A stretch of DNA of 64,000 bases, from positions 7,316,001 to 7,380,000 of the forward strand of contig CP109468.1 in assembly GCA_036227345.1 (NCBI GenBank), written 5' to 3'. Below the pieces are notes generated by a model, which searched no databases, had not been told where the DNA came from, and saw only the letters and a list, made by a program, of their open reading frames with translations. Each line of letters starts with the position of its first letter. Position 1 is the first letter of the stretch. Source of the stretch: Streptomyces sp. NBC_01463 (GTDB taxonomy: Bacteria > Actinomycetota > Actinomycetes > Streptomycetales > Streptomycetaceae). Below are positions 19,097-28,429 of the stretch, one piece after another. The position numbers were made by a program, and so were the translations under genes.

Positions 19097-20335
19097 ATGG
19101 CCGATCGGGTCACAGTGATCGGCTGGGACGGCTCGCCACTGACCAGAGCGGCCACGGCCGCGCTCTCGGCCGCCACCCTCGTCGCCGGAGCCGCACACCA
19201 TCTCGCCCTGCCCGAGATCCCGCAGGCCGCGGAGCGGATCCGGCTCGGCTCCGTCGACCTGGCCGCCCGCCGCATCGCCGGCCACCGCGGCAGCGCCGTG
19301 GTCCTCGCCGACGGCGACCCCGGGTTCTTCGGCGTCGTCCGCACGCTGCGCGCGCCCGAGCACGGCCTCGAGGTCGAAGTGGTGCCCGCCGTCACCTCCG
19401 TCGCCACCGCCTTCGCCCGCGCCGGCATGCCGTGGGAGGACGCCCAGACGGTCGTCGCCCACCCCCGCACCCTGCGCCGCGCCGTGAACGTCTGCCGCGC
19501 CCACCACAAGGTCGCCGTCCTCACGTCGCCCGGGGCAGGACCCGCCGAACTCGCCCTGCTCCTCGAAGGCGTCCACCGCACGTTCGTCGTCTGCGAGGAA
19601 CTCGGCACCGACCGCGAACAGGTCACCGTCGTCACCTCCGACGCGGCCGCCGACCACGTCTGGCGCGACCCCAACGTCGTCATCGTCATCGGCGGCGGCC
19701 CCGAACAGCGGGCCGAGGGAGCCTGGATCGCGGGCCGCCACCCCGCCTACCCCCAGGGCGTACGCGGCTGGGCACTGCCCGCCGACGCCTACCCCGGCAC
19801 CGCGACGGACACCCGCGGCGAGAGCGGCGAGGGCGAGGGCCCCGGCCTCCGCGCCGCTCAACTCGCCCACCTCGGACCCCGCACCGGCGACCTGCTCTGG
19901 GACATCGGCTCCGGCAGCGGCGCCCTGGCCGTGGAGGCCGCCCGCTTCGGCGCGGCGGTCCTGGCCGTCGACAGCGACCCGGACGCCTGCGCCCGCACGA
20001 CCGCGGCCGCGCGGGCCTTCGGGGTCCAGCTCCAGGTCGTCGAGGGCCGCGCACCCCATGTCCTGGAACGGCTGCCCGAACCCGACGTCGTACGGATCGG
20101 AGGCGGCGGCGTGCCCGTCGTCACCGCCGTCGCCGACCGCAGGCCCGAGCGGATCGTGACCCACGCGTCGACCCGGGACGAGGCCGAGGCACTGGGCGCC
20201 GCCCTCACCGAGAACGGCTACACGGTCGCCTGCTCGCTCCTCCAGTCCGTCGAACTCGACACGGCCGCATGGGCGGAGCGCGAACGCACGGTCGTCTTCC
20301 TGCTTTCCGCACTGCGTTCGGACCTTGCCCCCTGA
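19097..20335 (+). CDS. cobL: Precorrin-6Y C5,15-methyltransferase (CbiE-CbiT fusion)
   Basis: A 412-residue two-domain enzyme of the corrin ring pathway that methylates C5 and C15 and decarboxylates precorrin-6Y. Residues about 1-200 are the CbiE-type tetrapyrrole methylase, opening RVTVIGWDGSPL. The C-terminal part is CbiT, with the SAM-binding motif LLWDIGSGSGALAVEAARFG near residue 265. The linker is rich in Gly and Glu. AGGAGA stands eleven bases before the ATG at 19097. It is the first of three B12/siroheme genes here. No cobalamin riboswitch consensus was found in the 107 bp before it. Confidence 0.9.
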   Translation: MADRVTVIGWDGSPLTRAATAALSAATLVAGAAHHLALPEIPQAAERIRLGSVDLAARRIAGHRGSAVVLADGDPGFFGVVRTLRAPEHGLEVEVVPAVTSVATAFARAGMPWEDAQTVVAHPRTLRRAVNVCRAHHKVAVLTSPGAGPAELALLLEGVHRTFVVCEELGTDREQVTVVTSDAAADHVWRDPNVVIVIGGGPEQRAEGAWIAGRHPAYPQGVRGWALPADAYPGTATDTRGESGEGEGPGLRAAQLAHLGPRTGDLLWDIGSGSGALAVEAARFGAAVLAVDSDPDACARTTAAARAFGVQLQVVEGRAPHVLERLPEPDVVRIGGGGVPVVTAVADRRPERIVTHASTRDEAEALGAALTENGYTVACSLLQSVELDTAAWAERERTVVFLLSALRSDLAP

Positions 20336-20668
20336 CCCGTCCCGCATACGGTGCGAGGTAGGCTGAACGATCGTTGCACCGCGCCCGGACGTTCGTCGCT
20401 TCGTTCGTCAATGTCCGGAAAAGGGGACCGTTTTGGCCCTCGTTGTGGTACGGCAGAACCGGGGGACGCGCGACGTGGCGCAGTCCACAGCGAGCCGTGG
20501 CGAAATGTCCTGCCGCGGCGGCGAACGAACGCGAGAATGCAGTATGTCCGCGACCGATTCGTGCCGCGCGGCGCGCCTGCTCGTTCCACTGGACGAGCAC
20601 CGGTGTGCCGCGTCCGGGCGTCCCGGGCGAAGGGCCGAAGAAGCACTGACGATGGGCGAGGGGTACGC
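20336..20668. other. 333-bp gap between cobL and the bluB-cobT gene
   Basis: Holds the probable promoter of the fusion gene. I see no cobalamin-riboswitch core. A 42-codon ORF (20544-20672, starting MSATDSCRAARLL and ending MGEGYA) stops in the ATGA that starts the fusion gene and might be a coupled small ORF. Its codon bias (about 75% GC3) is weaker than that of its neighbours. Confidence 0.4.
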
Positions 20669-23600
20669 ATGAGTGACACCGGCCAGATCCCGGGCGAGGG
20701 ACTGCCGGAGAACGCAGGCATGGTGGAGCAGCCGGGCATCCCCGCCCCGGATGCCTACACCTTCCTCGATCCCTCCGAGCATGCGTCCGAGGACGACGAC
20801 CTTCTGCTGATGCCCAGTTCCCAGGGCGCCTGGAGCGAGCCCCAGGCCGCCCCGGCTCCGCTGCCCGAGCAGGGCGGCGGATACCAGCCCGCCCCGCAGC
20901 CGCAGCACGCGATGCACGGCGAGGGCCTGCCGCAGGGGCAGTCCCAGGGCCCCGTCCAGTTCCAGGAGCAGCCGCCGGCGTACGCCATGCAGCAGGCCGC
21001 CGCCGAGCCGCTGCAGGAGACCGGCCAGGGCACCCACGAGTCCGGCGGCCGGGACTCCGGCCATGTCGATCTCGGCGGCGTGCGCATCCCGTCGCCCGTC
21101 CCCGCCCCGGCGCAGGCCCAGGTCCCGGTGGCGCAGACGCAGGCACCCGTGCGCCGCCCGCTGCACCGCGGCCCGGCCTCCGCCGACTCCGGCCCCTCCT
21201 ACGGCGGTACGTCCGGCGGCGGCGTGGTCCGTTCGCTGGCCGACCGCGGCCCGGCGGGCGCTCCGCAGGCCCAGCCCCAGACGCGGACCGCCGTCCAGGC
21301 GCCCGCCCGGCACGCGGGCCCGGCCACCGCCGAACCCGAGTACTTCGAGATGCCGGCCGACGAGGTGGCCGCGCTCCCGGGCCCGCAGCTCGGCGAGATC
21401 CCGCCGCAGAGCGCGAACCAGTGGGCGGCCCAGGCCGCGGTCCCGGTCGTGGCCCAGGTGGCCGCCCCGGCGCCCGCACCCGCACCCGCAGAAACGGTCG
21501 TCCCGGAACCGGTCGCGGTCGAGTCAGTGGTGGAACCCGTGCCCGAGGCCGTGGCCGAGTTCGTGGCGGAGGCGCCGGCCGAGGAGCCCGCTCCCGTTCC
21601 GGTGATGGCCGAGGCCGCGCCCGCCGAGGCCGCGCCCGCCGAGGTCGTCGCTCCGGAGACCGTTGCTCCTGACGTCGTTGCTCTCGAGGCCGTCGCTGCT
21701 GAGACGGAGCCTGTGGCCGAGGCGGTGGCCGCCGCTGAAGCACCGGTCGCTGAAGCACCTGTCGTGGAAGCGCCCGTCGCCGAAGCACCTGTCGTGGAAG
21801 CACCCGTCGTGGTAGCGCCCGCAGTCGAAGAACCTAGGGCCGAGGCCGCCGTTCCCGAGGCAGCCGCCCCCGAGGCGGCACCGGTCGAAGCAGCAGCACC
21901 GGTCGAAGCAGCAGCACCGGCCGAGGAAGCAGTACCGGCCGAAGAAGAGCCCGCGCCCGTCGCACCCGTCGCGGCCGTGGAGCCGCCGGTGGCGGAGCAG
22001 CCGGTGGAGCCCGTTCCCGAAGGCGCATCGCTGGGCGGGTTCGTACCCGTGACGGACTCCCTGTCGATCGCCCCGCACCCGGCCCCGGCACCGGTGGCCG
22101 AGCAGCCGGTGGAGCCCACGGAGCCCACGGAGCCGGTGGCAACTGTCGAGGCAGCGCCCATCGAGGTGCCTTCGGCGTCCCTGGCCGAGTCCGAGCCCGA
22201 GGTGGGCCCCGAGGTCATCGAGACCCCGGACCTCACGGTCGGCCACCCCGAGGCAGTTGAGCGGACGGGTCCGGAGGCCGTACGGCCCGAGGCCGTTGCC
22301 GAACCCGTGACGGAGCCGGAGCCCGAGGCCCCGGTCGTCGGACTCGCCGAGGCCCCGGAGGCGGCCGAGGACGTGCCCGCCGCCACGCCGCCCGCCCCCG
22401 GCTACGACGACGCCGAGCGCGACGCCGTCCTGCGGGTCATGCGCGAGCGCCGCGACATCCGCAACGGCTTCCGTGCCGACCCCATCCCGCACGAGGTGCT
22501 CCTGCGCGTGCTGGAGGCCGCTCACACGGCGCCCAGCGTGGGACACTCGCAGCCCTGGGACTTCGTCGTCATCCGCTCCGCGGAGACCCGCCGCTCCATG
22601 CACGAACTGGCGCAGCGCCAGCGCGAGGCCTACGCGAAGTCGCTCCCCAAGGCGCGGGCGAAGCAGTTCAAGGAACTGAAGATCGAGGCGATCGTCGACA
22701 CCCCGGTCAACATCGTCGTCACGGCGGACCCCACCCGCGGCGGCCGCCACACTCTCGGCCGGCACACCCAGCCGCAGATGGCCCCGTACTCCTCGGCGCT
22801 CGCCGTCGAGAACCTGTGGCTCGCGGCCCGAGCCGAAGGACTCGGCGTCGGCTGGGTCAGCTTCTTCGACGAGCGCGAGATGGTCCGTGCCCTGGGACTG
22901 CCCGAGCACCTCGAAGTGGTCGCGTACCTCTGTGTCGGCTACGTCGACGAGTTCCCGGAGGAGCCCGAGCTGATGCAGGCGGGCTGGTCCAAGCGGCGCC
23001 CGCTGTCGTGGGTCGTCCACGAGGAGACGTACGGCCGCCGCGCCCTGCCCGGCGAGGAGCCGCACAACCTGCTCCAGGAGACCATCTCCAGCATCCGGCC
23101 GCTGGACGCCAAGGCACTCGGCGAGGCATGGGAGCGCCAGAAGCGGATGACCAAGCCCGCCGGCGCGCTCGGCATGCTGGAGATCATCTCGGCCCAGCTC
23201 TCCGGGCTCTCCCGGATGTGCCCGCCGCCGATCCCGGAGCCCGCGGCCGTCGCGATCTTCGCGGGCGACCACGGAGTCCACGCCCAGGGCGTCACGGCCT
23301 GGCCGCAGGAGGTCACCGGCCAGATGGTCGCCAACTTCCTCGGCGGCGGCGCGGTCTGCAACGCCTTCGCGGCCCAGGTCGGCGCCGAGGTGTGCGTGGT
23401 CGACGTCGGCGTGGCCTCGGAGCTGCCCGCGACGCCCGGCCTGCTGCCGCGCAAGGTGCGCGCGGGCACGGCCGACTTCACGACCGGCCCCGCGCTCACC
23501 CGCGAGGAGGTGCTCGCCGCGATCGAGGTCGGCATCGAGACCGCCCGCGACCTGGTCGCCGCAGGCAACAAGGGCCTGCTCACCGGCGAGATGGGCATCG

Positions 23601-24118
23601 CCAACACCACGGCTTCGGCCGCCCTGATCTGCGTGTACACGGGGATGGACCCGGCCGAGGTGACCGGTCGCGGCACCGGCATCAACGACGAGATGCACGC
23701 CCGCAAGGTCGACGTGGTGCGCCGCGCCCTCGACCTGCACCAGCCGGACCCGGCCGACCCGATCGGCGTGCTGGCCGCCGTCGGCGGTCTGGAGCACGCC
23801 GCGATGGCCGGGTTCCTGCTCGGCGGCGCGTCGCTCCGCACCCCGGTCATCCTCGACGGCGTGAGCGCGGGGGCCGCGGCCCTGGTCGCCCGGGCCATCG
23901 CACCGGAGGCCCTGGCCGCCTGCATCGCGGGCCACCGCAGTGCCGAGCCCGGCCATGTCGCCGCGCTCAACAAGCTGGGGCTGCGCCCGCTGGTCGACCT
24001 CGACCTCCGGCTCGGCGAGGGCACGGGTGCGCTGCTGGCCCTGCCGATCGTGCAGAGCGCGGCGCGCGCGATGCACGAGGTGGCGACGTTCGACTCGGCG
24101 GGCGTCACGGAGAAGTAG
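20669..24118 (+). CDS. cobT: BluB-CobT fusion with long Ala/Pro/Glu-rich N terminus
   Basis: A 1149-residue protein in three parts. Residues 1 to about 577 are low complexity, dominated by A, P, E and V, with short repeats of the type VAEAPVVEAP near 355-390, and no signal or membrane segment. Residues about 578-790 are a BluB nitroreductase-fold domain (RERRDIRNGF, APYSSALAVENLWLAARAEG, GVGWVSFF), which turns reduced FMN into 5,6-dimethylbenzimidazole. Residues about 797-1149 are CobT, with IFAGDHGVHAQGVTAWP, TGEMGIANTTAS and the catalytic-glutamate loop RLGEGTGALLALP, which activates DMB to alpha-ribazole phosphate. Making and activating the lower ligand in one chain suggests channelling. 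ATG chosen at 20669. Confidence 0.88.
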   Translation: MSDTGQIPGEGLPENAGMVEQPGIPAPDAYTFLDPSEHASEDDDLLLMPSSQGAWSEPQAAPAPLPEQGGGYQPAPQPQHAMHGEGLPQGQSQGPVQFQEQPPAYAMQQAAAEPLQETGQGTHESGGRDSGHVDLGGVRIPSPVPAPAQAQVPVAQTQAPVRRPLHRGPASADSGPSYGGTSGGGVVRSLADRGPAGAPQAQPQTRTAVQAPARHAGPATAEPEYFEMPADEVAALPGPQLGEIPPQSANQWAAQAAVPVVAQVAAPAPAPAPAETVVPEPVAVESVVEPVPEAVAEFVAEAPAEEPAPVPVMAEAAPAEAAPAEVVAPETVAPDVVALEAVAAETEPVAEAVAAAEAPVAEAPVVEAPVAEAPVVEAPVVVAPAVEEPRAEAAVPEAAAPEAAPVEAAAPVEAAAPAEEAVPAEEEPAPVAPVAAVEPPVAEQPVEPVPEGASLGGFVPVTDSLSIAPHPAPAPVAEQPVEPTEPTEPVATVEAAPIEVPSASLAESEPEVGPEVIETPDLTVGHPEAVERTGPEAVRPEAVAEPVTEPEPEAPVVGLAEAPEAAEDVPAATPPAPGYDDAERDAVLRVMRERRDIRNGFRADPIPHEVLLRVLEAAHTAPSVGHSQPWDFVVIRSAETRRSMHELAQRQREAYAKSLPKARAKQFKELKIEAIVDTPVNIVVTADPTRGGRHTLGRHTQPQMAPYSSALAVENLWLAARAEGLGVGWVSFFDEREMVRALGLPEHLEVVAYLCVGYVDEFPEEPELMQAGWSKRRPLSWVVHEETYGRRALPGEEPHNLLQETISSIRPLDAKALGEAWERQKRMTKPAGALGMLEIISAQLSGLSRMCPPPIPEPAAVAIFAGDHGVHAQGVTAWPQEVTGQMVANFLGGGAVCNAFAAQVGAEVCVVDVGVASELPATPGLLPRKVRAGTADFTTGPALTREEVLAAIEVGIETARDLVAAGNKGLLTGEMGIANTTASAALICVYTGMDPAEVTGRGTGINDEMHARKVDVVRRALDLHQPDPADPIGVLAAVGGLEHAAMAGFLLGGASLRTPVILDGVSAGAAALVARAIAPEALAACIAGHRSAEPGHVAALNKLGLRPLVDLDLRLGEGTGALLALPIVQSAARAMHEVATFDSAGVTEK

Positions 24119-24125
24119 CGCAGCC

Positions 24126-24161
24126 GCGGGGGTCTCGGGGGCGCTGCCCCCGGACCCCCGC
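24126..24161 (+). terminator. Terminator after bluB-cobT
   Basis: A 9-bp outer stem (gcgggggtc/gacccccgc) and an inner G5/C5 stem, 8 bases after the stop codon. This hairpin type is frequent in Streptomyces intergenic DNA. Confidence 0.7.
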
Positions 24162-24330
24162 TCCTCAACCGCCGGAGGGGCCTGATCCTGCCCGTCCGGC
24201 TTGACCGCGCGCGCGGGCGGAGCCCCGCTCGGCCCCGCGCGCCACCCCGTATCGTGAACACCGCACGTCACAGCCGCTCCACCGCCGCAGCGGCCGCAGC
24301 CCCCGCATCGCACGAGGAGCCCGCACCGCC

Positions 24331-25584
24331 ATGGCCGAGCACGCCGATCACCCCGCCTACCCCGTCGGACTGCGCCTCAGCGGGCGCCGCGTAGTCGTCG
24401 TCGGCGGCGGCCAGGTCGCGCAGCGCCGCCTCCCCGCCCTCATCGCGGCCGGCGCCGACATCGTCCTCGTCTCGCCGTCCGCCACCCCGTCCGTCGAGGC
24501 GATGGCCGACGCCGGCGAGATCCGCTGGGAGCGCCGCCCGTACGCCGACGGGGACCTGGCCGACACCTGGTACGCCCTCGTCGCGTCCGACGACACCGCG
24601 GCCAACGCCGCCGCCTCCGCCGAGGCCGAGCGCACCCGCACCTGGTGCGTCCGCAGCGACAACGCGGACGCCGCCACCGCCCTGACCCCCGCCACCGGCC
24701 GCAGCGAGGGCGTGACCGTCGCCGTGCTCACCACCGACACCCACGGCCGGGACCCGCGCCACTCCGCCGCCGTCCGCGACGCCATCGTCGAGGGCCTGCG
24801 CGACGGCACCCTCGCCGCCCCCCACCACCGCACCAGGGCCCCCGGCGTCTCCCTGGTCGGCGGCGGCCCCGGCGACCCCGACCTGATCACCGTCCGCGGC
24901 CGCCGCCTCCTCGCCGAGGCCGACGTCGTCATCGCGGACCGGCTCGGCCCGCGCGACCTGCTGGACGAACTGCCGCCGCACGTCGAGGTGATCGACGCCG
25001 CGAAGATCCCGTACGGCCGCTACATGGCGCAGGAGGCGATCAACAACGCGCTGATCGAGCACGCCAAGGCGGGCAAGGCCGTCGTGCGGCTCAAGGGCGG
25101 CGACCCGTTCGTCTTCGGGCGCGGCATGGAGGAGGCGCAGGCGCTCGCCGCCGAGGGCATCGCGTGCACCGTCGTGCCCGGCATCTCCAGCTCGATCTCG
25201 GTTCCCGGCGCGGCCGGCATCCCCGTCACCCACCGCGGTGTCGCCCACGAGTTCACCGTGGTCAGCGGTCATGTCGCCCCCGACGACGAGCGATCCCTGG
25301 TCGACTGGGAGGCGCTCGCCCGGCTGCGCGGCACCCTGGTGCTCCTGATGGCCGTCGACAAGATCGGCGCCATCGCCCGTACGCTCATCGCGCACGGCAG
25401 GTCCCCCGAGACCCCCGTCGCCCTGGTCCAGGAAGGGACCACGGCCGCCCAGCGCCGCGTCGACGCGACGCTCGCCACGGTCGCCGAACGGGCCGTGGCC
25501 GAGGACGTCCGCCCGCCCGCCGTCATCGTCATCGGCGACGTCGTCGCGGTCGGCCCCGGGGCCGTCGCGCGAACCACCGAGTAA
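24331..25584 (+). CDS. cysG: Siroheme synthase / uroporphyrinogen-III C-methyltransferase
   Basis: A 417-residue bifunctional enzyme that feeds siroheme and cobalamin synthesis. The N-terminal NAD-binding domain (GRRVVVVGGGQVAQRRLPAL, about 17-36) is the precorrin-2 dehydrogenase/ferrochelatase part and is shorter than in E. coli CysG. From about residue 171 the SUMT domain begins (VSLVGGGPGDPDLITVRG), followed by VRLKGGDPFVFGRGMEE and VVPGISSSISVPGAAGIPVT, the SAM- and substrate-binding loops. It follows the cobT terminator, so it probably has its own promoter, but it stays beside the B12 genes that use its product, precorrin-2. Confidence 0.92.
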   Translation: MAEHADHPAYPVGLRLSGRRVVVVGGGQVAQRRLPALIAAGADIVLVSPSATPSVEAMADAGEIRWERRPYADGDLADTWYALVASDDTAANAAASAEAERTRTWCVRSDNADAATALTPATGRSEGVTVAVLTTDTHGRDPRHSAAVRDAIVEGLRDGTLAAPHHRTRAPGVSLVGGGPGDPDLITVRGRRLLAEADVVIADRLGPRDLLDELPPHVEVIDAAKIPYGRYMAQEAINNALIEHAKAGKAVVRLKGGDPFVFGRGMEEAQALAAEGIACTVVPGISSSISVPGAAGIPVTHRGVAHEFTVVSGHVAPDDERSLVDWEALARLRGTLVLLMAVDKIGAIARTLIAHGRSPETPVALVQEGTTAAQRRVDATLATVAERAVAEDVRPPAVIVIGDVVAVGPGAVARTTE

Positions 25585-25648
25585 CCAGCGGTAACGGATC
25601 TTCCTCCAGACCGTTGGCACCACACACCGGACAAGGCAGTATCAACCT

Positions 25649-26467
25649 GTGGCTGATCTCATCACCGTCGACGACCCCGACGACCCCCGCCTGAGCGACT
25701 ACATCGGACTGACCGACGTCGAACTGCGGCGCAGGCGCGAGCCCGCCGAGGGCCTCTTCATCGCCGAGGGGGAGAAGGTGATCAGACGCGCCCGGCACGC
25801 CGGGTACGAGATGCGCTCCATGCTGCTCTCGGCGAAGTGGGTCGACCTGATGCGCGACGTCATCGACGAGGTCCCGGCGCCCGTGTACGCGGTCAGCCCC
25901 GAGCTCGCCGAACGCGTCACCGGCTACCACGTCCACCGCGGCGCCCTCGCCTCCATGCAGCGCAAGCCGCTGCCGACCGCCGACGAACTGCTCCGCATCA
26001 CCCGCCGTGTGGTCGTCATGGAGGCGGTCAACGACCACACCAACATCGGCGCGATCTTCCGCAGCGCCGCCGCCCTCGGCATGGACGCCGTGTTCCTCTC
26101 CCCGGACTGCGCGGACCCGCTGTACCGGCGCTCGGTCAAGGTCTCGATGGGCGCCGTCTTCTCCGTGCCCTACGCCCGCCTCGACACCTGGCCCAAGGCG
26201 CTGGAGACCGTACGGGAAGCCGGTTTCAAGCTCCTCGCGCTCACCCCGGACGAGAAGGCCAGCAGCATCGAGGAGGCCGCCCCGCACCGGATGGACCAGG
26301 TCGCCCTGATGCTCGGAGCCGAGGGCGACGGACTGTCCACGCAGGCCCTCGTCGCCGCCGACGAATGGGTACGCATCCCGATGGCCCACGGCGTCGACTC
26401 GCTGAACGTCGGCGCGGCCGCAGCGGTCGCCTTCTACGCGGTCGCCACCGGCCGCCCGGAGAACTGA
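25649..26467 (+). CDS. SpoU/TrmH-family RNA 2'-O-methyltransferase
   Basis: A 272-residue RNA methyltransferase. The three SPOUT motifs are clear: motif 1 VNDHTNIGAIFRSAAALG, motif 2 ALMLGAEGDGLS and motif 3 IPMAHGVDSLNVGAAAAVAF, which form the trefoil-knot SAM site. The N-terminal region (FIAEGEKVIRRARHAG) matches the SpoU substrate-binding domain of rRNA-type enzymes. The start is GTG at 25649. Probably modifies 23S rRNA or tRNA; the target nucleotide cannot be inferred. It converges on the kinase gene, with 29 bp between the stops. Confidence 0.9.
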   Translation: MADLITVDDPDDPRLSDYIGLTDVELRRRREPAEGLFIAEGEKVIRRARHAGYEMRSMLLSAKWVDLMRDVIDEVPAPVYAVSPELAERVTGYHVHRGALASMQRKPLPTADELLRITRRVVVMEAVNDHTNIGAIFRSAAALGMDAVFLSPDCADPLYRRSVKVSMGAVFSVPYARLDTWPKALETVREAGFKLLALTPDEKASSIEEAAPHRMDQVALMLGAEGDGLSTQALVAADEWVRIPMAHGVDSLNVGAAAAVAFYAVATGRPEN

Positions 26468-26496
26468 GCCCCCCGAGCCGATCCGGGGCGAGCGGC

Positions 26497-27777
26497 CTAC
26501 CGCTCGCTCTGCTCCTGGTGCTGGCCCGCGCCCAGACCGCGGGCCGGTCCCTGGCAGCCCTGGGCCGCCGCGATCCCCAGCGCCACCAGCAGCGTCACCA
26601 CGACGAAGACCACCAGCCGCTGCCGCAGCAGCCGCGGATTGGCAGGACGCCGGCCGGTCGAGGTCGTGCGGGGGCCGGGCCGCGTGCCCGGCCTGCCGTT
26701 CGTCCCGGCCGAGCCCTGGGACCGCTTCCCCGGACGCGTCGTGCTGCGCGGCGGCTGCTGCGCGGGGCGCGAACCACCGGTGCGCGGGGCCGCCGGACGG
26801 GGTGAAGCCGTCTGCCGGTTCTGCGGACGCGACGCCGGCCCCGGACCGGCGGCGCGACGCGTCTGCTGCTCGGTGTACGGGCCGTCGAGACGGCCGGTCG
26901 GGCGGTCCGCCTCCTGCGGCGAGCGCTGCGCCGGCGGCCGGCTCTCGTGCAGCCCCTGCGCCTCCCGCGCCGCGATCTCCTTGAGCCGCATGGAGAGTTG
27001 CAGGGTGCTGGGCCGCTCCTCCGGGTCCTTCGCCAGGCAGGCGCTCACCAGCGGTGCGAGCGCGTCGTGCACGTCGTACAGCTGAGGCTCCTCGTGCACC
27101 ACGCGGTACAGCATCACCTCGGAACTGCCGTGCCCGAAAGGCGAGTCGGCCATCGCCGCGTAGGCCAGCGTGGCCCCGAGGGAGAAGACGTCCGTCGCCG
27201 GCGTCACGGCCGCGCCCCGCACCTGCTCCGGCGCGAGGAAGCCGGGCGAACCCACCGCCGTGCCGACGTGCGTGAGCGTGGACGCACCGGTCGCCCAGGC
27301 GATTCCGAAGTCGATGATCCGCGGGCCCTTGGGGGACAGCAGGATGTTCGACGGCTTCAGGTCACGGTGGACGACACCGGCCTCGTGCACCGCCACCAGG
27401 CCCTCGGAGAGCGCCGCCCCGATCGAGGCCACCTCGGCCGCCGACAGCGGACCCTCCTCGGCCACCTTGTCGTGCAGCGACGGCCCCGGTACGTACTGCG
27501 TCGCGAACCACGGACGGTCCGCCTCCAGGTCGGCGGCGACCAGCCGGGCCGTACAGCCGCCGCGGATCCGCCGGGCCGCGGACACCTCGCGCGCGAACCG
27601 CGAGCGGAACTCCTGATCCTCCGCCAGGTCGGGCCGGATCACCTTCAGCGCGACCCGCTGGCCCCGCCGGTCCGAACCCAGGTACACGACACCCATGCCG
27701 CCCGCCCCGAGCCGCCGGTGCAGTCTGAACGAGCCGACGACACGCGGGTCCTCGCGCCGGAGCCGCATCATCGCCAT
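26497..27777 (-). CDS. Ser/Thr protein kinase with C-terminal membrane anchor
   Basis: A 426-residue Hanks-type kinase. The glycine loop is GAGGMGVVYLG (24-34), the ATP lysine is K45 (VALKVI), the catalytic loop is HRDLKPSN with D139, DFG is at 156-158, and the activation segment ends in APEQV. After about residue 280 comes a Pro/Arg/Ser-rich juxtamembrane linker, then a single membrane helix (LVVFVVVTLLVALGIAAAQG) and only about 20 residues outside. It has no PASTA or other sensor domain, so it cannot bind muropeptides in the way PknB does. ATG at 27777 chosen by alignment with the kinase start. Confidence 0.92.
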   Translation of the reverse strand: MAMMRLRREDPRVVGSFRLHRRLGAGGMGVVYLGSDRRGQRVALKVIRPDLAEDQEFRSRFAREVSAARRIRGGCTARLVAADLEADRPWFATQYVPGPSLHDKVAEEGPLSAAEVASIGAALSEGLVAVHEAGVVHRDLKPSNILLSPKGPRIIDFGIAWATGASTLTHVGTAVGSPGFLAPEQVRGAAVTPATDVFSLGATLAYAAMADSPFGHGSSEVMLYRVVHEEPQLYDVHDALAPLVSACLAKDPEERPSTLQLSMRLKEIAAREAQGLHESRPPAQRSPQEADRPTGRLDGPYTEQQTRRAAGPGPASRPQNRQTASPRPAAPRTGGSRPAQQPPRSTTRPGKRSQGSAGTNGRPGTRPGPRTTSTGRRPANPRLLRQRLVVFVVVTLLVALGIAAAQGCQGPARGLGAGQHQEQSER

Positions 27778-27982
27778 GTCTGCCCATCCCCGCTGCCTGG
27801 TCCGCCTGACGAGGCACAGCTTACGTACCCGCCGCCCGGGGCGCTCAGAGGCCGCGCCCTCGCCGGAGATTCGATTGTCAGTGCCGGGTGGGAAACTTGA
27901 GGAGTGGTCAGGGAGCCGCGGATCCACGCTCCCCGGCCCGTGCGAGATCTCAAAGGTCCGTCGCAGAAGGGGGATTGGATCA

Positions 27983-28243
27983 ATGAAGGGCGATCGAGTC
28001 GAGATAGTCGTGGACGCCGGGGACACCACCCGGACCTACGAAGTGGTGGCCTCCAGAGCAGGGCGCAGGGTGGAGACCGCGGTCCGCCGAGGGGTGGTCG
28101 AAGTGAGTGAAGTCACGCGGAGCGGGTCCGTGGTGCGCACCGCCCGCTTCATGGCGACCAGGGTGCTCGCCCTGGTCGAACAGCCGGTCCCCAGGGAGGA
28201 CGCCTCCGAGCGTCCCCTCCGGGATGACCCCAACGCCGGGTAG
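27983..28243 (+). CDS. Small conserved-looking hypothetical protein
   Basis: An 86-residue soluble protein starting MKGDRVEIVVDAGDTTRTYE, preceded by AGGGGG about ten bases upstream. It is predicted to be mostly beta-strand (alternating V/E/T), with a basic middle (ASRAGRRVETAVRRG) and a disordered acidic tail. I do not recognise a family. It is divergent from the Ser/Thr kinase gene across 205 bp, which may mean shared control, but nothing shows a functional link. Confidence 0.6.
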   Translation: MKGDRVEIVVDAGDTTRTYEVVASRAGRRVETAVRRGVVEVSEVTRSGSVVRTARFMATRVLALVEQPVPREDASERPLRDDPNAG

Positions 28244-28429
28244 CCCCGTCTCCACCCAGGGGAGTACGCCGGCTACCCACGGCTCATCCTCCGGGAGGCC
28301 CGGCATTCGGTACGCGGGCATGACGCCGCCCGTCTCCCGGATCCCTAATGTTGAAGTCAAGCGGCGGGCGTCGCACTCGTCCCCCGAGGTCAAACGCCCG
28401 CCGCTCCACATCAGGTCAGGAGAGGAACC

